Assembly (NCBI GenBank): GCA_023446155.1
Contig: JAEXIT010000004.1
Coordinates: 248,001 to 312,000, forward strand
Origin: Bacteroidota bacterium
GTDB taxonomy: Bacteria; Bacteroidota; Bacteroidia; Flavobacteriales; Flavobacteriaceae
Length of the DNA: 64,000 bases
Direction of reading: 5' to 3'
How positions within the stretch are numbered: the stretch's first letter is position 1; each line of letters starts with the position of its first letter. A model generated the notes under the pieces. It ran no database searches and was not told the DNA's origin. It saw nothing but the letters and a program-made list of their open reading frames with translations. The position numbers and the translations under genes were made by a program. This document shows, one piece after another, positions 59,826 through 64,000 of this stretch.

Positions 59826-61076
59826 TTATTGCGGGCTGACTTTTGGGACATTTCGCGTATGACAATGGATACCACCACCACATAAATTCAGCGCAATACT
59901 GTCGATTGCCACAACCTTGCGATTTGGAAATACGTTTTTTAAAATGGCCAAAGCGGCTTCGTCTTTTTCTTTGACACTATACGGCATACCTTCGCGGTAA
60001 TATTTTTGAGCGATAATCAGATTGTTTGTAATCAGGAAATTACAATAGCTCAGTGCCGGAAGTACTTTCATACGCTCCTGTGGAAACGGACTACCGTCTT
60101 TGAGCTTACCGTGCAGTAAATCGTAGGGAAACTGATAATTTTCATAAACATCGTCGCCTTCTTTTACCGTAATATAAATCGGTTCCGGAACCGGCATTTG
60201 TATAATGTTAAACGGATTTCCGTTTTGATCGGTTTCTTTTTGTAGTATCGTATAGGCCAGATCCAGTCGTTCTTTATTTAAAGCATGAATCGGACTTTGT
60301 AGCGCTTCTTCTGTAGTGATATGTGCCAATACGATGGTATCCCGGTTTACAAACCGACACATCTCGTCGATATGTCCGTTTGCCGAAGCCGAACGATAAG
60401 CAAGGAATGCACCATCTTCATCAGGAATGGGGCCGGCATGCATATCTTCGTCGTCGTAAGTCGCATACGGTAACCAGATGACCTTATCGAGATTAAAGAT
60501 CCGTTTAAATTCGTCTTCCACCTGTTCTTTGGTCCAGCCTTTGTTGCGCTTGGTAACTTCGGTGTCTTCAATGGTCATCATGATGCCATTACCATTAAAT
60601 TCCCGATCGCCACCTTCGCTGGTTAACCGTGTAAAAATCAAACCTTCTACATCGATAAATTTGGCATGTATCCGGTCGAATTCTTCCATCTTTTTGGAAA
60701 TCGGATGGCTGTTCGGAAAAAAACCGTAGGAGTCAAAATTAAAGTCAACCACAGCGCGTTCGCCTTTTTCATTAATCAATATTTCGGCTCCGAAATCCCT
60801 TGGGAAAATAAAATCGGCCGGGAAAATCATAAAACTGATGCGTTCGGTATCGATTGCGTGATTTTTCAATTGTTGTATTGCACGTTCTTTTGCCGCTTCG
60901 TCATAACAGGAAACGATAATGGCTACATGGTCCACCAAATGCGAAATAATGGAAAGGGTTACGGCTTCAATGTCATATTCTTTTGAAGCAGTTGCATATT
61001 GCACCAATGGCCATATGAGTAAAACGGATTCCTGTGGTTCGAATTCACCAACGGTTTTAAAGTTATGTGCGCGCAT
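59826..61076 (-). CDS. Agmatine deiminase family protein
   Basis: A 416-residue guanidino-modifying enzyme of the PAD_porph/AguA family. It has RDFGAEILINEKG, EGGDREFNGNG, the GHIDEMCRFV catalytic Asp/His segment and the nucleophile Cys in GGGIHCHTRNVP near the C-terminus. It has no signal peptide. AguA turns agmatine into N-carbamoylputrescine; related Bacteroidota proteins act on peptidyl-arginine. The usual family ending CxTQQxP is here CHTRNVP, so the substrate is less certain. Confidence 0.88.
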   Translation of the reverse strand: MRAHNFKTVGEFEPQESVLLIWPLVQYATASKEYDIEAVTLSIISHLVDHVAIIVSCYDEAAKERAIQQLKNHAIDTERISFMIFPADFIFPRDFGAEILINEKGERAVVDFNFDSYGFFPNSHPISKKMEEFDRIHAKFIDVEGLIFTRLTSEGGDREFNGNGIMMTIEDTEVTKRNKGWTKEQVEDEFKRIFNLDKVIWLPYATYDDEDMHAGPIPDEDGAFLAYRSASANGHIDEMCRFVNRDTIVLAHITTEEALQSPIHALNKERLDLAYTILQKETDQNGNPFNIIQMPVPEPIYITVKEGDDVYENYQFPYDLLHGKLKDGSPFPQERMKVLPALSYCNFLITNNLIIAQKYYREGMPYSVKEKDEAALAILKNVFPNRKVVAIDSIALNLCGGGIHCHTRNVPKVSPQ

Positions 61077-61124
61077 CAGAAATAAATTTTGGCTTATAAA
61101 GTTACAAAAATTATACGGGCTTTT

Positions 61125-61499
61125 TTAGGCGCCGGAGTAGGTAACGATATCGATTCCAATTCCATTTGGATCTTGAATAGCAAAATGACGGTCGCCCCAG
61201 GGTTCGTCCCGTAATTCGATTTCGATAGGAATGTTTTTGTGACGTATGGTTTTATAAACGCTGTCCACATCATCAACCTCAAGGGTGAGATACACGCCAT
61301 TTCCGGTAAAGGCCGGCTGAAATAGCGGTTGCTGTGAAGCATGATTGGGAATTAAAAAACTGACTTCAAACAATCTATCCGGACTATGCAACAATAGATA
61401 GAAATCGTTTTCGAAAGTGATACCAAATCCTAATACGGAAGTATAAAAGGCTTTGCTCTCCGTTAGTTTTGTCGTGATAATGCCAAAATTGAATTTCAT
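61125..61499 (-). CDS. VOC family (glyoxalase-like) protein
   Basis: A 124-residue single VOC domain: MKFNFGIITTKLTESKAFYTSVLGFG, YLTLEVDDVDSVYKTIRH and EPWGDRHFAIQDPNGIGIDIVTY, a typical paired beta-alpha-beta-beta-beta fold with metal or ligand residues. The substrate is unknown. The ATG at 61499 is chosen since it opens the domain. It is located after the AraC-type gene on the same strand, with a gap of about 93 bases. Confidence 0.88.
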   Translation of the reverse strand: MKFNFGIITTKLTESKAFYTSVLGFGITFENDFYLLLHSPDRLFEVSFLIPNHASQQPLFQPAFTGNGVYLTLEVDDVDSVYKTIRHKNIPIEIELRDEPWGDRHFAIQDPNGIGIDIVTYSGA

Positions 61500-61592
61500 A
61501 ATGGTTCGTTTTAAATTGAGAATACAAACTTCTGTTGTATGCCGTGGAAAAAATTGTAAAAAACGGACAATCACAACATGGAAAACAACGGT

Positions 61593-62405
61593 TTATTTTT
61601 GCGATGCTGTTTTCGGCGTAAGGCCATACATACGTTTGAATTCCCGGATAAAATGAGCCTGATCATAATAGCCGTAATCCAAAAAAGAGTAGTTGTCTCG
61701 GTTATCCGAATGAGAATGCTGTTGTAAGGCGTTTTGAAAACGGACGACCTTACAGAACGTTTTGGCAGAATCGCCTAAATAGTATTCGGACAAGCGACGC
61801 AATTGCCGCGGACTAATACCTGTATCCAGGTCGGTTTCGACAATCAGATTGCCGGATTTTTTAAAAATCCTGTCCAGTGCATTAAAAAGACGAAAATCGG
61901 GTTGTAGGCTAGTGCGATTAATCCGGTTTAGGTAATAATGATTGAGTTGTTGCGCAATGGTTTCGATATCCTGATCGGGATGAAAATACATTTTCAGATA
62001 GTTGGCTTTTTCGGGTACTACGAGTTGTAATAATTCGTACCGATCGGTTAGCTCGGAAGCATCGATCCGGAAAAGAAGCGGAAACATGGCGGGGTAAAAT
62101 CGAATACCAATATAATGGAATGTTGTCCCTATTGGAAATTCGGTGTGATTGGCACTAAATCCAGAGACATACGCTTCCGATGGATCATCGAGTTCAAAAT
62201 AAACATCCATACAACCGTCTGCTACCACCCGATAGCTAAATGCATCCTCGAGTTTACGATGGGTTTTTAATTCCCAGTAACAGTAGATATAGGACGAAAG
62301 GCGTATATCAGGCGGGAATTCCCGATAGCTTATGGAGCCATCTGCCTGTCTAACAGTTGGCTGTAAAGGGGTATAGGTGTTTTGTAGAAAATTATTTTTA
62401 GCCAT
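61593..62405 (-). CDS. AraC family transcriptional regulator
   Basis: A 270-residue protein with an N-terminal DUF6597-like sensor half (YREFPPDIRLSSYIYCYWEL, DGCMDVYFELDDPSEAYVSG) and a C-terminal AraC domain (ISPRQLRRLSEYYLGDSAKT, FCKVVRFQNALQQ, FLDYGYYDQAHFIREFKRMYGLTP). It is divergent from the peptide deformylase-like gene and upstream of the VOC gene, one of which may be its target. The ligand is unknown. Confidence 0.9.
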   Translation of the reverse strand: MAKNNFLQNTYTPLQPTVRQADGSISYREFPPDIRLSSYIYCYWELKTHRKLEDAFSYRVVADGCMDVYFELDDPSEAYVSGFSANHTEFPIGTTFHYIGIRFYPAMFPLLFRIDASELTDRYELLQLVVPEKANYLKMYFHPDQDIETIAQQLNHYYLNRINRTSLQPDFRLFNALDRIFKKSGNLIVETDLDTGISPRQLRRLSEYYLGDSAKTFCKVVRFQNALQQHSHSDNRDNYSFLDYGYYDQAHFIREFKRMYGLTPKTASQK

Positions 62406-62488
62406 AGGTATTGTAATTTTACAGAATCCGACTAATTTTAGACCGGATAACTTACCCGCTCCGTAAAAATAATGTCTTAATTTTAGAA

Positions 62489-63136
62489 ATGAAAAAAATA
62501 TACCTATTGTTGTTTACTTTTGTTGGTATGACTTCTATGGCACAACATTTTACAAAAGAAGAAAAAACGCGTATCCACTCCGGTGACCCTAAACAGAAGA
62601 TGAAGGTCATTCAGATTACGGAACCTTCGGAGTTACTCATTTTACAATCGGTATCAAAAGACATAAATCCCAACGAAAACGATTTAACGGTACTACTGGA
62701 ACGGATGTATCTGGCTGTTACCGATCCGGAAGAGGGTGGGGTAGGAATCGCAGCGCCTCAGGTTGGAATTAACCGAAATGTGATCTGGGTACAGCGATTT
62801 GATAAAAGCGGAGAACCCTTTGAGGCCTATATCAATCCGGTGATTACCTGGCGTTCCAAATTACTGAGAAAAGGAAATGAAGGCTGTTTGTCGATTCCGG
62901 ACCGAAGTGGGGAGGTGTACCGCAATTATACGATCCGATTAACCTATCAGGATGTAAAAGGAGTAAAGCAGGAAGAAATTATCGAAGGTTTTACAGCGGT
63001 GATTTTTCAGCACGAAACCGATCACCTGAACGGTATTTTGTTTACCGACCGACTGGAAGAACAAAAAAAGAATACCTATCACAGCATAAATAATGAGACC
63101 TCGTTATATTTAGAAGACCGTTTAAAACGCCAGTAA
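62489..63136 (+). CDS. Exported peptide deformylase homolog
   Basis: A 215-residue protein with a signal peptide at about 1-19 (MKKIYLLLFTFVGMTSMAQ). All three peptide deformylase motifs are intact: GVGIAAPQVG (84-93), EGCLSIPD (131-138, metal ligand C133) and QHETDHLNG (174-182, H175 and H179 ligands, E176 catalytic). Normal deformylase is cytoplasmic and acts on nascent chains, so an exported intact enzyme is unusual. It may remove formyl groups from peptides in the periplasm, but this is inference. A VOC gene follows two bases after its stop. Confidence 0.88.
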   Translation: MKKIYLLLFTFVGMTSMAQHFTKEEKTRIHSGDPKQKMKVIQITEPSELLILQSVSKDINPNENDLTVLLERMYLAVTDPEEGGVGIAAPQVGINRNVIWVQRFDKSGEPFEAYINPVITWRSKLLRKGNEGCLSIPDRSGEVYRNYTIRLTYQDVKGVKQEEIIEGFTAVIFQHETDHLNGILFTDRLEEQKKNTYHSINNETSLYLEDRLKRQ

Positions 63137-63138
63137 TT

Positions 63139-63531
63139 ATGAAAGTCAGTTTGGGAAGGGTAATTCTTTTAGTGGAAGATTACGACAAAGCATTTGATTT
63201 CTATCGCAGGAATTTTTTCTGTAAAAAACTTTACGATGCGACGATGCCAGACGGGCAACGCTATGTTCATATCGGTTTCTCCGATAATAGTACTGTTGGG
63301 TTGTGGCTGCTCAAAGCTGATGACCCCGCTCAGTCGGCACTCATAGGACACCAAACCGGCGGTCAGCCTACCATTGTGATTTATACCGATAATTGTGAAG
63401 ATCTGTATTATTATGTGAAAACAAATATGGTCGAGATTATCGAAGAACTGACGCTGACAGCCGAAAGTAAATTTTTCCATTGTAAAGATTTATACGGAAA
63501 CCGACTTACCGTTGTGGAAGTACTTCATTAG
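63139..63531 (+). CDS. VOC family (glyoxalase-like) protein
   Basis: A 130-residue VOC protein: SLGRVILLVEDYDKAFDFYR, a Phe-rich FFCKKLYD, YVHIGFSDNSTVGLWLL and the C-terminal half ending FFHCKDLYGNRLTVVEV. The substrate is unknown. It starts two bases after the peptide deformylase-like gene, so the two are very probably cotranscribed. Confidence 0.88.
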   Translation: MKVSLGRVILLVEDYDKAFDFYRRNFFCKKLYDATMPDGQRYVHIGFSDNSTVGLWLLKADDPAQSALIGHQTGGQPTIVIYTDNCEDLYYYVKTNMVEIIEELTLTAESKFFHCKDLYGNRLTVVEVLH

Positions 63532-63729
63532 GCTGTTACTTTTTTTGCGTATCGAACGTTTTATCAGCTTATGGTTAGTGAAATGTTGTATTTTTAACAG
63601 CTAACCCTTAAAATTGAAAAAAATATTTTGTAAGGTATTTTTTTATAATTTTTTTGTTAATTTTATAGTGATAACAATTTCCCTTGTACGATAAATACCT
63701 AATATCGGTAAGGCTCTAAATTCTTCACT

Positions 63730-64000
63730 ATGAATCGCAAAATTGTTAACGTATTACTAGCCAAAGTTTTATTCCTTTTTTTGCTGCCTTATAATTTGTT
63801 GGGCCAAAACGCCGACAGTCTTAAAATCGCATCAGTACCAACTCCGGTCGCTATCCCGGTAAAATACCCGCAACTTCAATTTAAAGGCCTTTTTCAGGCG
63901 CGTTATCTGGTTGGACTTACCGATAATGTCGATTTAAACGGTTTGCATCATTCCGATGGGGATGTCACGCAAAATTCCTTCGATATTAAACGAATGCGCG
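63730..64000 (+). CDS. OprP-like phosphate-selective porin, partial
   Basis: The first 90 residues are visible. A signal peptide (about 1-26, ending YNLLGQ) is followed by LQFKGLFQARYLVGLTDNVD, and then NSFDIKRMR, the first strands typical of phosphate-selective porin O/P proteins of Bacteroidota. The rest lies beyond the window. The ATG at 63730 opens MNRKIVNVLL. Confidence 0.75.
   Translation, partial: MNRKIVNVLLAKVLFLFLLPYNLLGQNADSLKIASVPTPVAIPVKYPQLQFKGLFQARYLVGLTDNVDLNGLHHSDGDVTQNSFDIKRMR

Noticed and set aside
1..64000. tRNA, rRNA, CRISPR, integrase, phage or toxin-antitoxin genes
   Set aside because: None could be recognised on either strand; short tRNA-like or RNA genes without strong motifs could still be missed by eye.

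Overview
The window looks like chromosome from a Flavobacterium-like member of the Bacteroidota. The support is the set of gene families, A-rich ribosome-binding regions with almost no Shine-Dalgarno sequences, and several promoters of the Bacteroidota form (TTG, about 18-22 bases, then TAnnTTTG). I see no rRNA, tRNA, CRISPR array, insertion sequence, integrase or phage gene. About 66 protein genes, four leader or small peptide genes, one riboswitch and many intrinsic terminators can be supported.

Layout. 1-7.9 kb: a PAP2 phosphatase (cut by the window edge), a PepSY-like protein, an AidA/PixA inclusion-body protein, an unrecognised outer-membrane/small-protein pair, a YdjM-type membrane hydrolase, YaaA and two lipoproteins. 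8.0-12.7 kb (minus): TetR-TolC-EmrA-EmrB efflux operon with two tandem operator-like inverted repeats at the promoter. 12.9-19.7 kb (minus): a complete trp operon, E-G-D-C-(F+B fused)-A, preceded by an 18-residue leader peptide with three consecutive Trp codons and an attenuator. 19.8-21.2 kb (minus): a CLC-F type fluoride/proton antiporter behind a fluoride-riboswitch-like leader. 21.35-32.8 kb (plus): a complete assimilatory sulfate-reduction and cysteine operon, behind two tandem Cys/Met-rich leader peptides, each followed by its own terminator. 32.8-38.7 kb: YceI, nitroreductase and MarR, two thioredoxin-fold proteins, an AT-rich DUF6338-like gene with a coupled 39-residue ORF, a rhodanese and a LOG-family protein. 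39-41.8 kb: uvrA. 42-52 kb: a siderophore locus (AraC regulator, TonB receptor, decarboxylase, NIS synthetase fused to an acyltransferase, N-hydroxylase, MATE exporter). 52-64 kb: CLC-CBS channel, AlkD, ACP phosphodiesterase, acyltransferase 3, GlmM, SDR, nucleotidase, GNAT, agmatine deiminase family, VOC proteins, AraC, an exported peptide deformylase homolog and the start of an OprP-like porin.

How the genes work together. In the sulfur operon CysD/CysN activate sulfate to APS. CysH has the Fe-S motif of APS reductases, and no APS kinase is present, so APS is probably reduced directly. CysJ/CysI reduce sulfite; CobA and the CysG-like domain of the last gene supply siroheme; CysE/CysK make cysteine. 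The last gene fuses the siroheme enzyme to a TauE/SafE (TSUP) transporter.

The most notable signal is regulatory. Three leader-peptide attenuators (one Trp, two Cys/Met) and one riboswitch lie between 19.5 and 21.8 kb. In the Trp leader and the second Cys/Met leader the coding sequence holds a segment complementary to the following terminator, which is what ribosome-stalling attenuation requires.
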